Shown one piece after another: positions 1 to 9,600 of a stretch of DNA of 64,000 nucleotides (positions are counted from its first letter, which is position 1; each line of letters opens with the position of its first letter). The stretch is from Pseudomonas cannabina (GTDB lineage Bacteria > Pseudomonadota > Gammaproteobacteria > Pseudomonadales > Pseudomonadaceae). The position numbers and the translations under genes are program-made. Location: the NCBI RefSeq assembly GCF_900100365.1, contig NZ_FNKU01000001.1:3348001-3412000 (forward strand), in the 5' to 3' direction. The notes beneath the pieces were generated by a model, which worked only from the letters and a program-made list of their open reading frames with translations, ran no database searches and was not told the origin of the DNA.

Positions 1-624
1 GCGCTCAGCAGCGTGGCTGCCGCGCAAAGTCTTCGAGTGCTGGTCGTGGTGCTCTGTGTGCCCGCGATTTTCAAATACTTGCTGGGGGATGGCGCACCCA
101 CGCTGCACGCCACGATGGTGGACTGGCGCTGGCTGGCGTTGCTGCTGCCGGTCGGTGCCGCACTGGCCTGGATATGGCAACGTCTCAAGCAGCCCAACCC
201 ATGGTTGTTCGGCCCGTTGTTGCTGAGCGCGGTGGTGAGTGTGGTCTGGGATCTGCGAATCAGTTTGCCCAACGGCGCCAGCCAGCTCGGTCAGTTGCTG
301 ATCGGCAGCGGGCTGGGCTGTCACTTCAATCGGGCGTTCTTCCGCCGCGCGCCGTCGTTTCTGGCGCGCACCCTGCTGGGCACTGCATTGACGATGCTGA
401 TCGCGGCACTCGCAGCGCTGGGCCTCAGCGCCCTCACCCAGCTGGATTTGCGTTCGTTGACGCTGGGCATGATGCCCGGCGGCATTGCCGAGATGAGCCT
501 GACCGCCGAGGTGCTGCAACTGTCAGTGCCGCTGGTCACGGCCATGCAGGTCATGCGTCTACTGTTCGTACTGTTTCTCGCCGAGCCGCTGTACCGCCTC
601 TGGAACAAGCGGTTCACTGACTGA
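1..624 (+). CDS. AbrB-family membrane protein, 3' part
   Basis: The reading frame is open from the first base of the window, so the gene begins upstream and only about the last 207 codons are present. The product is very hydrophobic, with about six membrane segments, and has the glycine-rich MPGGIAEM motif near residue 155 of the visible part that is typical of the AbrB/'ammonia monooxygenase' duplicated membrane domain (PF05145 type). Members are inner-membrane proteins of poorly known function, sometimes linked to gene regulation or transport. It ends nine bases from the stop of the convergent ung gene. The internal GTG at 13 is not needed as a start. Family assignment is by recognition; function is unknown. 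Confidence 0.75.
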   Translation, partial: ALSSVAAAQSLRVLVVVLCVPAIFKYLLGDGAPTLHATMVDWRWLALLLPVGAALAWIWQRLKQPNPWLFGPLLLSAVVSVVWDLRISLPNGASQLGQLLIGSGLGCHFNRAFFRRAPSFLARTLLGTALTMLIAALAALGLSALTQLDLRSLTLGMMPGGIAEMSLTAEVLQLSVPLVTAMQVMRLLFVLFLAEPLYRLWNKRFTD

Positions 625-633
625 ATGCGTCGT

Positions 634-1326
634 TCACAGATTCGGCAGTCGCCAATCGATCGGTTCGATGCCGTTTTGCTCAAGGTACTTGTTGGCCCGC
701 CCGAAATGACCGTTGCCCAAAAAGCCTTTATAAGCCGACAGCGGCGATGGATGGACGGACGTCAGCACCAGATGCTTGGTCGCATCGACCAACTTCTGTT
801 TGCTCTGCGCATGAGCGCCCCATAACAGAAACACCAGATGCGGCTGATGCTCGCTGACCACCCGAATGATCCGGTCGGTAAAGTGCTGCCAGCCTTTGCC
901 CGCATGCGAGGCAGCGTTGGCGCGCTCGACAGTCAGGGTGGTGTTGAGCAGCAGCACGCCTTGGTCGGCCCAGGATTGCAGGCAACCGTGATTGGGAATG
1001 TCGATGTTCAGGTCACGCTTCAGCTCTTTATAGATGTTGACCAGTGACGGTGGCGTCGGCACGCCGGGCTGCACCGAGAAGCACAAACCGTGGGCCTGAT
1101 TCGGGCCGTGGTACGGGTCCTGACCGAGGATTACCACTTTCACGTTATCCAGCGGCGTGGAATTCAGCGCGTTGAAGATCAGTGGTCCCGGCGGATAGAT
1201 CTCCTTGCCGGTCGCATGCTCCTGACGCAGAAACTCACGCAGCTGAGCCATGTAGGGCTGTTCGAACTCGTCACGCAGGGCTTCTTTCCAGCTGGGCTCA
1301 AGCTTGATGCGGTCTTCGCTAGTCAT
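634..1326 (-). CDS. ung: Uracil-DNA glycosylase
   Basis: Family 1 uracil-DNA glycosylase of 230 residues, which removes uracil from DNA to start base-excision repair in the cytoplasm. The water-activating motif GQDPYHG lies at residues 68-74 (Asp70, His73), and the DNA-intercalating loop [11 protein letters not shown] lies near the C-terminus with the catalytic His. The frame is open further upstream to 1407, but ATG at 1326 ([13 protein letters not shown]) matches the usual length of 220-230 residues; the 27 residues before it are proline-rich and unlike the family. The gene is convergent with the AbrB-like gene and stands alone. Identity is secure; the start is likely. Confidence 0.96.
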   Translation of the reverse strand: MTSEDRIKLEPSWKEALRDEFEQPYMAQLREFLRQEHATGKEIYPPGPLIFNALNSTPLDNVKVVILGQDPYHGPNQAHGLCFSVQPGVPTPPSLVNIYKELKRDLNIDIPNHGCLQSWADQGVLLLNTTLTVERANAASHAGKGWQHFTDRIIRVVSEHQPHLVFLLWGAHAQSKQKLVDATKHLVLTSVHPSPLSAYKGFLGNGHFGRANKYLEQNGIEPIDWRLPNL

Positions 1327-1433
1327 GGTTACATCCGGTAAAAACAATGCGCAGACACTAGGAAAGCCCGGCGGCAAAGTCAATGGCGGTTGCGCTTGCA
1401 CACTCAAGACAGAACGCAGAGCGTCCAGAAAGG

Positions 1434-1458
1434 CGTGCCGACGCGGAGCATCGGCACG
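1434..1458. repeat. Palindromic hairpin with CGCGGAGCA loop
   Basis: Eight-base perfect arms (CGTGCCGA at 1434-1441, TCGGCACG at 1451-1458) enclose the loop CGCGGAGCA. The same core CGCGGAGCAT occurs in the long palindrome at 51740-51783. It sits between the start of ung and the stop of the lipoprotein gene, so it may act as a terminator or belong to a dispersed palindromic repeat family. No U-tract follows. Confidence 0.5.
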
Positions 1459-1489
1459 ACAGTGAGCGTCAGTCTGACATGAGTTTCAG

Positions 1490-1948
1490 CTATCGATGGC
1501 CACCACGACCATCGCCACGCCCGCCTCGTCCATGATCCCGGCCATCGCGCCCGCTTCGACCGCCATGGTCGTCCCAGCCGCGATTGCCACGGTCTCCGCG
1601 GAAACCGTCGTTACGCCCGAAACCGCCATTGCCACGAAAGCCATCATTCCTCCAGCCGTAGCCCGGCGGACGTCCTGGCTGGTAGTAGTGCGGAACCGGC
1701 GGCGGCGCGTAGTAACGCGGGGCCGGAACGTAATAACGGGGTTGGCTGTAATAGCGCGGCTGGGGCGCTACGTAGATGCGCCGCTCTTGGTAATAAGTGG
1801 CGTTATAGCCGTTGTCATACGCATAAGTGCCACCACTGACGACCGTCGTCGGCTGTGTGTACACATCGGATTCGTAATAACCGGGGCCTCCGTAGCAACC
1901 AGCAAGGAAAAGGGTCAGCAACGTGACAAGCAAGGGTCTTCGATACAT
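1490..1948 (-). CDS. Small Tyr/Pro/Gly-rich lipoprotein
   Basis: A 152-residue protein with a lipoprotein signal peptide: basic MYRR start, hydrophobic LLVTLLTLF, then lipobox LAGC with Cys18 as the likely acylated residue. The mature part is low complexity. First comes a Tyr/Pro-rich stretch with repeated YY, YAPP and PRYY patterns, then a Gly/Arg/Asp-rich tail (GRGGRGDGRGG type). Start chosen at ATG 1948 because a strong Shine-Dalgarno (GGAGG) precedes it by six bases; the longer frame to 2062 lacks one and would bury the signal peptide. Role unknown; the composition suggests a surface-exposed, disordered or wall-interacting outer-membrane lipoprotein. Confidence 0.8.
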   Translation of the reverse strand: MYRRPLLVTLLTLFLAGCYGGPGYYESDVYTQPTTVVSGGTYAYDNGYNATYYQERRIYVAPQPRYYSQPRYYVPAPRYYAPPPVPHYYQPGRPPGYGWRNDGFRGNGGFGRNDGFRGDRGNRGWDDHGGRSGRDGRDHGRGGRGDGRGGHR

Positions 1949-2287
1949 GGCGGCCTCCTGGACCGCGATTGGGCACAAACCAGCGACGCTGGTCGGCGTC
2001 CGCCAAAGCGGTTGGCGAACAAGGGTTATGACAGTGAAATGCCCTTCTAGTGCCCTGAACACGCCCCTGACCGGGACCCGTCCATAATGGCGATATGGCG
2101 CCGAGCGGCCCGAAAACCGCGCACCGCGGGACTGTTTCAGTTTTATACAAACATGCTACAAAACATTTCACCTCGATAAATGCACAGACGCCTCATCGCG
2201 GTGCAAGGCCGCACCAGTACAAGGCAATTGCGCATTCACCGCCAGCTCGACGTCAGCAGCGCCCCGGTAAACCGTCACTTCTGGCGA
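1949..2287. other. Intergenic stretch before the guanidine operon promoter
   Basis: I see no supported gene here. The first half is the leader of the divergent lipoprotein gene; the second half lies upstream of the sigma-54-like promoter at 2290 and is where activator sites would be expected. A GGTGC-N6-GCACC inverted repeat lies at about 2200-2215 (GGTGCAAGGCCGCACC), but its half-sites face the opposite way from an NtrC site. Confidence 0.5.
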
Positions 2288-2289
2288 GT

Positions 2290-2305
2290 TGGCACAACTC
2301 TCGCT
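2290..2305 (+). promoter_or_regulatory. Sigma-54 (-24/-12) promoter candidate for the guanidine operon
   Basis: TGGCACAACTCTCGCT has the invariant GG-N10-GC spacing of an RpoN promoter. The -24 half (TGGCACA) is perfect; the -12 half is TCGCT instead of TTGCW. Predicted transcription start is near 2316, about 40 bases before the riboswitch. Nitrogen control through NtrC and RpoN would suit a nitrogen-scavenging operon, but no clear NtrC site was found. Confidence 0.5.
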
Positions 2306-2354
2306 TAATGACTGGCGTGCAGGAGTCAACACAGGTTCGCGGCACCACAATTTG

Positions 2355-2460
2355 CAATAGCCGACTAGGGTTCCGGCTTGCCGACAGGCAAGTGGCTGGT
2401 CCGAGAGTTGGCGACCTCCAGTAGAGGTTACACGGCGGGACAAAAGCCCGGGAGACAGGG
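2355..2460 (+). ncRNA. Guanidine-I (ykkC) riboswitch aptamer
   Basis: The conserved ykkC-class elements occur in order: CTAGGGTTCCG at 2365-2375, CTGGTCCGAGAG at 2395-2406, ACACGGCGGGACAAAAGCCC at 2430-2449, then GGGAGA. This is close to the published consensus for RNAs that bind free guanidinium. It lies in the 5' leader of the import, deiminase, carboxylase and allophanate hydrolase operon, so substrate sensing and gene content agree. Very confident. Confidence 0.96.
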
Positions 2461-2498
2461 ACACCAGTGGTGTCACGTTGCTCCTGGCCGCCTTTTTT
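2434..2498 (+). terminator. Riboswitch-controlled intrinsic terminator
   Basis: The 3' part of the aptamer can pair downstream: CCGGGAG (2448-2454) with CTCCTGG (2481-2487), and GGCGG (2434-2438) with CCGCC (2488-2492), directly followed by six T. A GACACC/GGTGTC mini-hairpin (about 2459-2473) fills the loop. Both left strands belong to the P3 region of the aptamer, so guanidine binding should hold them and let transcription continue. This gives a genetic ON switch. Pairing is read directly; the mechanism is inferred from known ykkC switches. Confidence 0.8.
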
Positions 2499-2519
2499 CA
2501 CTACTGGAGATTTCTCAAC

Positions 2520-3587
2520 ATGCAAAAGTCTCGTCTTTTCGGCCTGCTCACCGCAGGCCTGCTTGCTGCGTTGAGCCTCTCGGCGACTGCCGCCCAGAAA
2601 GATCACTTCAACGTCTGCTGGACCATCTACGCAGGCTGGATGCCGTGGGAATACGCCGGTAGCCAGGGCATTGTCGACAAGTGGGCGAAAAAGTACGGCA
2701 TCAAGATCGATGTCACTCAGCTCAATGACTACGTCGAATCCATTAATCAGTACACTGCCGGCCAGTTCGATGGCTGCACCATGACCAACATGGACGCCCT
2801 CACCATTCCGGCCGCAGGCGGCGTGGAAAGCACAGCGCTGATCGTCAGTGACTTCTCCAATGGCAACGACGGCGTTGTGCTCAAGGGCGAAGGCAAGAAA
2901 GTCGCTGATCTCAAGGGCATGGACGTCAATCTGGTCGAGCTGTCGGTGTCCCATTACCTGCTGGCCCGCGCGCTGGACAGCGTCAAGCTCAGCGAAAAAG
3001 ACCTGAAAGTCGTCAACACCTCGGATGCCGATATCTCGGCTGCCTTCAATACGGATGACGTGCAGGCGGTCACCACCTGGAACCCGATGCTGTCGGACAT
3101 CAAGGCCAAGCCCGGCGTGACCGAGGTGTTCAATTCCAGCCAGATCCCCGGCGAGATCATGGACATGATGGTCGTCAACAGCCAGACCCTCAAAGACAAC
3201 CCGGCCCTGGGTAAAGCCCTGACCGGCGCGTGGTTTGAAGTGGTTGCACTGATGAACGCCAAAAATGCCCAGAGCAAAGCCGCGCTGGAACACATGGCCA
3301 AGGCATCGGGCACTGATCTGGCCGGTTTCCAGGCGCAGCTCGACACCACCAAGCTATTTGCCACTCCAAAGGAAGCGCTCGAGTTCGCCACCAGCAAACA
3401 GCTGCCCGAGACCCAGCGCAAGGTGGCTGACTTCTCGTTCGCCCACGGTTTGCTCGGCGAAGGCGCTCGCGACGCGAACGCGGTCGGGATGTCGTTCGCC
3501 AACGGCGTGGTTCTCGGCGACAAGGCCAACCTCAAGCTGCACTTTGACCCCAGCTACGTGCAGATGGCCGCCGACGGCAAGCTGTAA
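2520..3587 (+). CDS. ABC transporter substrate-binding protein (guanidine operon)
   Basis: A 355-residue periplasmic binding protein of the NitT/TauT type (NMT1/SsuA-like fold). An N-terminal signal peptide (MQKSRLFGLLTAG...ATAA) ends near residue 23. The mature start (FNVCWTIYAGWMPWEYA) matches 'putative urea ABC transporter substrate-binding protein' families found with carboxylase operons. Start at ATG 2520 follows a GGAG Shine-Dalgarno at 2506; the frame runs upstream through the terminator and is not used there. First gene of the operon, 27 bases before the permease. By context it probably captures guanidine or a guanidinium compound rather than urea; the ligand is inference. Confidence 0.88.
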   Translation: MQKSRLFGLLTAGLLAALSLSATAAQKDHFNVCWTIYAGWMPWEYAGSQGIVDKWAKKYGIKIDVTQLNDYVESINQYTAGQFDGCTMTNMDALTIPAAGGVESTALIVSDFSNGNDGVVLKGEGKKVADLKGMDVNLVELSVSHYLLARALDSVKLSEKDLKVVNTSDADISAAFNTDDVQAVTTWNPMLSDIKAKPGVTEVFNSSQIPGEIMDMMVVNSQTLKDNPALGKALTGAWFEVVALMNAKNAQSKAALEHMAKASGTDLAGFQAQLDTTKLFATPKEALEFATSKQLPETQRKVADFSFAHGLLGEGARDANAVGMSFANGVVLGDKANLKLHFDPSYVQMAADGKL

Positions 3588-3614
3588 ATCACGCTCAGTA
3601 GAAAGGTCATTGCC

Positions 3615-4430
3615 ATGCGCTTGATAAACCGCCATCCGGATCGCGCCGGTCGCCTGATTCTGGTGATCCTGCCGTTCGCCCTGTTGCTGCTCTCCTATTT
3701 CATGGGCTCGGCCACCCGGCTTGCGGAAAACCCCACCGACAAACTGCTGCCCAGCGCAATGCAGATGGCCGATGCGGTCAAACGCGTGGCGTTCACTGCC
3801 GACGCCCGAACCGGCGACTACCTGCTGTGGCAAGACTCCGCGTCGAGCCTCAAGCGCCTGGCGATCGGTCTTGGCATCAGCGCATTGCTGGGCCTGTGTC
3901 TGGGTATTGCAGCGGGCATTCTGCCGCTGTTCAGCGCACCGTTGTCGCCGTTGCTGACGGTGCTGTCGATGGTGCCGCCGCTGGCGATCCTGCCGATTCT
4001 GTTCATCGTCTTCGGCCTGGGCGAGCTGTCGAAAGTGATGCTGATCGTGATCGGCATCACGCCGATTCTGGCCCGTGATCTGGAACAGCGCGCCCGGGAA
4101 ATTCCGGTCGAACTGCTGATCAAGGCGCAGACGCTGGGGGCCACCACCTGGACGCTGATCCTGCGGGTGATCCTGCCGCAACTGTTACCGCGTTTATTGA
4201 TTGCCCTGCGGCTGGTGCTCGGTTCGGCGTGGCTGTTCCTGATCGCAGCCGAGGCCATCGCCTCAACTGACGGTCTGGGCTACCGGATCTTTCTGGTGCG
4301 GCGTTATCTGGCGATGGATGTGATTCTGCCGTATGTAGTGTGGATCACTCTGCTCGCCTGGTTGATGGACTGGGGCCTCAAAGCCCTGACCCGACGCGCG
4401 TTCCCTTGGTACGAAGGAGCCCGCGCATGA
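3615..4430 (+). CDS. ABC transporter permease (guanidine operon)
   Basis: A 271-residue inner-membrane permease of the NitT/TauT/SsuC class. It has an N-terminal membrane segment after a short basic leader (residues about 14-30), a periplasmic stretch, then five more segments. The cytoplasmic EAA-like loop (AQTLGATTWTLILRVILPQLLP, residues about 172-193) contacts the ATPase. The stop codon overlaps the ATPase start (ATGA at 4427-4430), indicating translational coupling. With its neighbours it forms a complete importer of one binding protein, one permease gene and one ATPase. Confidence 0.9.
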   Translation: MRLINRHPDRAGRLILVILPFALLLLSYFMGSATRLAENPTDKLLPSAMQMADAVKRVAFTADARTGDYLLWQDSASSLKRLAIGLGISALLGLCLGIAAGILPLFSAPLSPLLTVLSMVPPLAILPILFIVFGLGELSKVMLIVIGITPILARDLEQRAREIPVELLIKAQTLGATTWTLILRVILPQLLPRLLIALRLVLGSAWLFLIAAEAIASTDGLGYRIFLVRRYLAMDVILPYVVWITLLAWLMDWGLKALTRRAFPWYEGARA

Positions 4431-5209
4431 GCTTTATCTGTGTGCGTAATGTCTGGCAACGATACGACGATCAAGTGGTGCTCGAGGGCCTGAATCTGGA
4501 CGTGGCAGAAGGCGAGTTCTGCACACTGGTCGGCGCATCGGGCTGCGGCAAATCGACATTTCTGCGCCTGCTGCTGGGCCAGGAAACCCCGAGCCGCGGC
4601 CTGATCACGCTGGACGGTGAAGCCTTGTGCAATGAACCGGACGCCAGCCGTGGCGTGGTCTTCCAGCGCTATTCGGTGTTTCCGCATCTGTCGGTGCTGG
4701 ACAACGTCGCGCTGGGCCTGGAGTTGCCCCGCTCGCCGTTGCTCGGTCGCCTGTTCGGCCAGGCCAAACGCGAGGCCCGCGAGCAAGCCGCGCAATTGCT
4801 GGACAAAGTCGGCCTGAGCCACGCGCTGGACAAGTACCCGACGCAGCTATCCGGCGGCATGCAACAACGGCTGGCGATTGCTCAAGCGCTGATAATGAAA
4901 CCCCGCGTTCTGCTGCTGGACGAGCCGTTCGGTGCGCTCGACCCCGGCATTCGCAAGGACATGCACCACTTGCTGCTGGAGCTGTGGCGCGAGACGAAAC
5001 TGACCGTGTTCATGGTCACCCATGACCTGTCCGAAGGCTTCAACCTCGGCACCCGCCTGCTGGTGTTCGGCAAAGTGCGCCACGACCCGCACGAACCCGG
5101 TGCATATGGCGCGCGCATCACTTACGACATCCCCCTCAACAGCGAACGCCGCGCCGAACGCGCCGCCATCGATTCGCTGCTTACCGTTTCAGAGGAGCCC
5201 GTTCAATGA
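4427..5209 (+). CDS. ABC transporter ATP-binding protein (guanidine operon)
   Basis: A 260-residue ABC ATPase. Walker A GASGCGKST is near residues 38-46, the Q-loop (FQRYSVFPHL) follows, then the signature LSGGMQQRLAIAQA, Walker B VLLLDEPFGALD and the switch His in MVTHDLSE. Length and motifs are standard for NitT/TauT-type ATPases. The start ATG at 4427 overlaps the permease stop; the upstream extension to 4340 lies inside the permease gene and is rejected. The next gene starts in its stop codon (ATGA at 5206-5209). Confidence 0.94.
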   Translation: MSFICVRNVWQRYDDQVVLEGLNLDVAEGEFCTLVGASGCGKSTFLRLLLGQETPSRGLITLDGEALCNEPDASRGVVFQRYSVFPHLSVLDNVALGLELPRSPLLGRLFGQAKREAREQAAQLLDKVGLSHALDKYPTQLSGGMQQRLAIAQALIMKPRVLLLDEPFGALDPGIRKDMHHLLLELWRETKLTVFMVTHDLSEGFNLGTRLLVFGKVRHDPHEPGAYGARITYDIPLNSERRAERAAIDSLLTVSEEPVQ

Positions 5210-5931
5210 CTGACTCGACCACGCTGTACCCGGTTTTCGCCGAAGAACTGCTGCCCGGCGGCGGCCATCGTTCGTTCATCCTCAAGCGCGGCGAACTGCT
5301 GCGCCTGACCGACCTGCACGGCAACGCCAACGTCAGCCTGACGCTGCTCAACGCACACGAAAAAACCGAGCGCCTGAACCTGCCCGACAGCCTCAAATGC
5401 CAGCACACCGCCAAGTTGAGCAACGGCCATTGCCTGTACTCGGACATGGGCCGCGTGCTGGCCGCCATCGTCACCGACACCTGCGGCTGGAGCGACAGCA
5501 TTGGCGGTGTGCTCAACGCTCAGGAAGTCGCTGAAAAATACGGCCAGGGCCGCTATCAGGAGCTGCGCAACGGCTTTTTCCGCAACGGCGTCGACAACCT
5601 GCTGGTCGAGCTGGGCAAATGGGGGCTCGGGCTGTCGGACCTGCTGATGACCCTCAACCTGTTCAGCCGCGTCGATGTCGACGACACCGGCGCGCTGCAT
5701 TTCGCCGCGAACAACTCGAAAGCCGGTGATTACATCGAGCTGTATGCGCCGATGGACACGCTGGTGGTGCTGACCGCGCTGCAACACCCGATGGACCCCA
5801 ACCCGGAGTACGCGCCGCAGCCGCTCAAACTCAGCTGGATGAAGGCCGATGCCAGCGTTGCCGAGCACTGCCGCACCTCGCGCCCGGAAAACGAGCGCGG
5901 TTTCATCAACACCGACCGCCTGTTCGCCTGA
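5206..5931 (+). CDS. DUF1989 protein UAAP1-type, carboxyguanidine deiminase subunit
   Basis: A 241-residue DUF1989 protein of the 'urea amidolyase-associated protein 1' type. Characteristic stretches are LPGGGHRSFILKRGE (about residues 12-26), LYSDMGRVLAAIVTDTCGW (about residues 77-95), LVELGKWGLG and YIELYAPMDTLVVL. Proteins of this pair were shown in related bacteria to form a heteromeric carboxyguanidine deiminase, converting carboxyguanidine from the carboxylase to allophanate and ammonia. The start overlaps the ATPase stop; the partner follows after 11 bases. The older link to urea comes from misannotation. Which partner carries catalysis cannot be read here. Confidence 0.88.
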   Translation: MTDSTTLYPVFAEELLPGGGHRSFILKRGELLRLTDLHGNANVSLTLLNAHEKTERLNLPDSLKCQHTAKLSNGHCLYSDMGRVLAAIVTDTCGWSDSIGGVLNAQEVAEKYGQGRYQELRNGFFRNGVDNLLVELGKWGLGLSDLLMTLNLFSRVDVDDTGALHFAANNSKAGDYIELYAPMDTLVVLTALQHPMDPNPEYAPQPLKLSWMKADASVAEHCRTSRPENERGFINTDRLFA

Positions 5932-5942
5932 GGAGCCCTGCC

Positions 5943-6560
5943 ATGAACGCTCATAATCATCATTGCTGCGACGCAACCATTCCGGCCGGCGAGCCGTTTC
6001 TGGCCGAAGTAAAGGCCGGGCAGACCGTGCGCATTCTCGATCTGCAAGGCAATCAGGCGGTCGACACGCTGTTTTTCAGCCTCGCTAACCCGCGTGAACG
6101 CTACGACGTGCAGCGTACTTTGCGGCGGCAGAACAGCGTTTACCTGACCACCGGCAGCGTGCTGTTTTCCAACCTCGGCCAGCCGATGCTGACCATCATC
6201 GATGACACCTGTGGTCGCCACGATACGCTGGGCGGTGCGTGCGCCCAAGAGAGCAACACCGTGCGTTACGCCCTGGAGAAACGCTACATGCACAGCTGCC
6301 GCGACAACTACCTGCGTGCCTGCCTGCACGACGGGCGCCTGACCAAGACCGACATCGGGCCGAACATCAATTTCTTCATGAACGTGCCGGTGACAGCCGA
6401 CGGCGGCCTGACCTTCGAAGACGGTATTTCCGCACCCGGCAAATACGTCGAACTGCGCGCCGAAATGGACGTGATCGTGCTGATTTCCAACTGCCCGCAG
6501 CTCAACAATCCTTGCAACGGCTACAACCCGACGCCCGCGCAGTTGCTGATTCGCGACTGA
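5943..6560 (+). CDS. DUF1989 protein UAAP2-type, carboxyguanidine deiminase subunit
   Basis: A 205-residue DUF1989 paralogue of the preceding protein. It shares the pattern VRILDLQGNQAVDTLFF (about residues 30-46), LFSNLGQPMLTIIDDTCG and YVELRAEMDVIVLISNCPQ. Conserved Cys and His residues (GACAQESNTVRYA, YMHSCRDNYL) probably contribute to the metal or active site. It is expected to act with its neighbour as carboxyguanidine deiminase in the cytoplasm. A GAGGAG Shine-Dalgarno overlaps the end of the previous gene (AGGAGCC before ATG at 5943). A 109-base gap separates it from the carboxylase. Confidence 0.88.
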   Translation: MNAHNHHCCDATIPAGEPFLAEVKAGQTVRILDLQGNQAVDTLFFSLANPRERYDVQRTLRRQNSVYLTTGSVLFSNLGQPMLTIIDDTCGRHDTLGGACAQESNTVRYALEKRYMHSCRDNYLRACLHDGRLTKTDIGPNINFFMNVPVTADGGLTFEDGISAPGKYVELRAEMDVIVLISNCPQLNNPCNGYNPTPAQLLIRD

Positions 6561-6669
6561 CCCGGCGACCGCCCTCAGCAACGGACGACCGTTGCGTAGA
6601 TAGATCAATAGCGGGACGGCCCGCTTCCCATCACGAAACCGGGCTCAGCCAGGTTTCCGGGGTTATGCC

Positions 6670-9600
6670 ATGTTCGACAAACTGCTGATTGCCAATCGTG
6701 GCGCCATTGCCTGCCGCATCCTGCGGACCCTGCGCACCTTGCAGGTCAAAGGCGTGGCGGTGTATTCCGAAGCCGACGCTGCCAGCCTGCACCTGATGCA
6801 GGCCGACGAAGCCCACAGCCTGGGCGAAGGCGGTGCGGCCGGGACGTATCTGGCGGTGGACAAGATCCTCGCCATCGCCAACGCCAGCGGCGCCAAAGCC
6901 ATTCATCCCGGCTACGGCTTTCTTTCTGAAAACGCCGGCTTTGCCCAAGCCTGTGAGGACGCCGGTATCGCCTTCGTCGGCCCGACGCCCGAGCAGCTAC
7001 GCGTGTTTGGCCTCAAGCACACCGCCCGCGCGCTGGCCCGACAACATGGCGTGCCACTGTTGGAAGGCACCGAATTGCTCGACAGCCTGGAAGCCGCCAT
7101 CGCAGCCGCGCGCAGCATTGGCTATCCGGTCATGCTCAAAAGCACTGCAGGCGGTGGCGGCATTGGCATGCGCGTGTGCCGCAGCGCCGAAGAGCTGGCG
7201 GATTCGTTCGAAGCGGTAAAACGTCTGGGCCAGAACAACTTCAGCGACGCGGGCGTGTTCATCGAGAAATACATTGAGCGCGCCCGCCATCTGGAAGTGC
7301 AGGTGTTCGGTGATGGTCAGGGCGAGGTGCTGGCCCTCGGCGTGCGCGACTGCTCAGTACAGCGCCGCAACCAGAAAGTGCTGGAAGAAACCCCGGCGCC
7401 CAACCTGCCGGACGGCATGGCCGATGAGCTTTGCGCGGCGGCCATCAAGCTGGCCAGAGCGGTCAACTATCGCAGCGCCGGGACCGTCGAGTTTGTGTTC
7501 GACAGCGAAGATCAGCGCTTTTATTTTCTGGAAGTGAACACGCGCCTGCAGGTCGAGCATGGTGTAACCGAGCAGGTGTGGGGCGTCGATCTGGTCAGCT
7601 GGATGGTGCAACTGGCCGCCGGTGATCTGCCGCCGCTCGATCAGTTGCAGGCCGGTTTGAAGCCGGTTGGCCATGCCATTCAGGCGCGGCTGTACGCCGA
7701 GGATCCGGGCCGTGACTTCCAGCCCTGCCCCGGCCTGCTGACCGCTGTCAGCTTTCCGCCTGCCGATGGCCTTGGGCTGCGCATTGATACCTGGGTGGAA
7801 GCCGGTTGCGAGATCCCGCCGTATTTCGATCCGATGATCGCCAAGCTGATCAGTTGGGCGCCGAACCGCGATCAGGCCAGCGCCGGGCTGGCTGCCGCGC
7901 TTCACGAAACGCGCCTGTATGGCGTGGAGACCAACCGCGATTACCTGCGCCAGATCATCGACGATGCACCTTTCGCCAGCGGTCAGCCGTGGACGCGCTG
8001 CCTGGAAGGTCTGGTGTATCACGCTGATACATTTGAAGTGCTGAGCGGCGGAACGCACACCAGCGTGCAGGATTATCCCGGTCGACTGGGTTACTGGGCG
8101 GTCGGTGTGCCGCCGTCCGGGCCGATGGACAGCCGCGCCTTGCGTCAGGGCAACCGGCTGCTGGGCAATGCCGAAGGCTGCGCCGCGCTGGAAATCACCA
8201 TGAGCGGGCCGCTGCTGCGCTTCAACACCGATGCGGTGATCGCCGTGACCGGCGCGCAGATCCCGATCACACTGGACGGCGAAGCCTGCGCCATGAACAC
8301 CGCGTTACTGGTGCGCGCAGGGTCGACCCTGTCGCTGGGCACTATCGCGGGGGCAGGCGTGCGCAGTTACCTGTGCGTGCGCGGCGGGCTGGACGTGCCG
8401 GATTACCTGGGCAGCAAAAGCACCTTCACCCTCGGCCAGTTCGGCGGGCATGGCGGCCGGGCGTTACGCGCCGGTGACGTGCTGCATATCGCGCCCTTGG
8501 TTGACCGCAATGCGGGCCAGCGGATTGCCGATGAAGAGCTTGATGAGCTGAAAGAGGTTCGCCAGATTCGAGTGATCTATGGCCCGCATGCTGCGCCGGA
8601 ATACTTCACCGAAGCGTATATCGAGACCTTTTTTGCTACCGACTGGGAGGTGCATTTCAACTCCAGCCGCACCGGCGTACGCCTGATCGGGCCCAAGCCG
8701 GAATGGGTTCGTGCGGATGGCGGCGAAGCGGGTCTGCACCCGTCCAACATCCACGACAACCCATATGCGATCGGCGCGGTGGATTTTACGGGCGACATGC
8801 CGGTGATCCTTGGCCCGGATGGCCCGAGCCTGGGCGGCTTTGTGTGCCCGGTGACCATCATCGAAGCGGACTTGTGGCAACTGGGGCAGGTGAAGGCTGG
8901 AGACCGGGTGCGGTTTTATCCAGTGAGTGTCGAGTCGTGTCACGCGGCGATGAACCCACAAGGCTCCACATACAACTGTGGGAGCGAGCTTGCTCGCGAA
9001 GCCGATATTCCAGACACAAAAAATGCATCGGATGTACCGGCCCATTCGCGGACAAGTCCGCTCCCACAAGGCCCCATACACCCCTGTGGGAGCGAGCTTG
9101 CTCGCGAAGCCGATATTCCAGACACAAAAAATGCATCGGATGTACCGGCCCATTCGCGGACAAGTCCGCTCCCACAAAGCCCCATACACCCCTGTGGGAG
9201 CGAGCTTGCTCGCGAAGCCGATATTCCATACACAAAAAATGCATCGGATGTACCGGCCCATTCGCGGACAAGTCCGCTCCCACAAAGCCCCATACACCCC
9301 TGTGGGAGCGAGCTTGCTCGCGAAGCCGATATTCCATACACAAAAAATGCACCGGATGTACCGGCCCATTCGCGGACAAGTCCGCTCCCACAAAGCCCCA
9401 TACACCCCTGTGGGAGCGAGCTTGCTCGCGAAGCCGATATTCCATACACAAAAAATGCACCGGATGTACCGGCCCATTCGCGGACAAGTCCGCTCCCACA
9501 AGGCCCCATACACCCCTGTGGGAGCGAGCTTGCTCGCGAAGCCGATATTCCATACACAAAAAATGCACCGGATGTACCGGCCCATTCGCGGACAAGTCCG

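Noticed and set aside
2200..2215. Possible NtrC binding site GGTGC-N6-GCACC
   Set aside because: The half-sites face outward relative to the NtrC consensus (GCACC-N5-GGTGC), so it is not a proper match.
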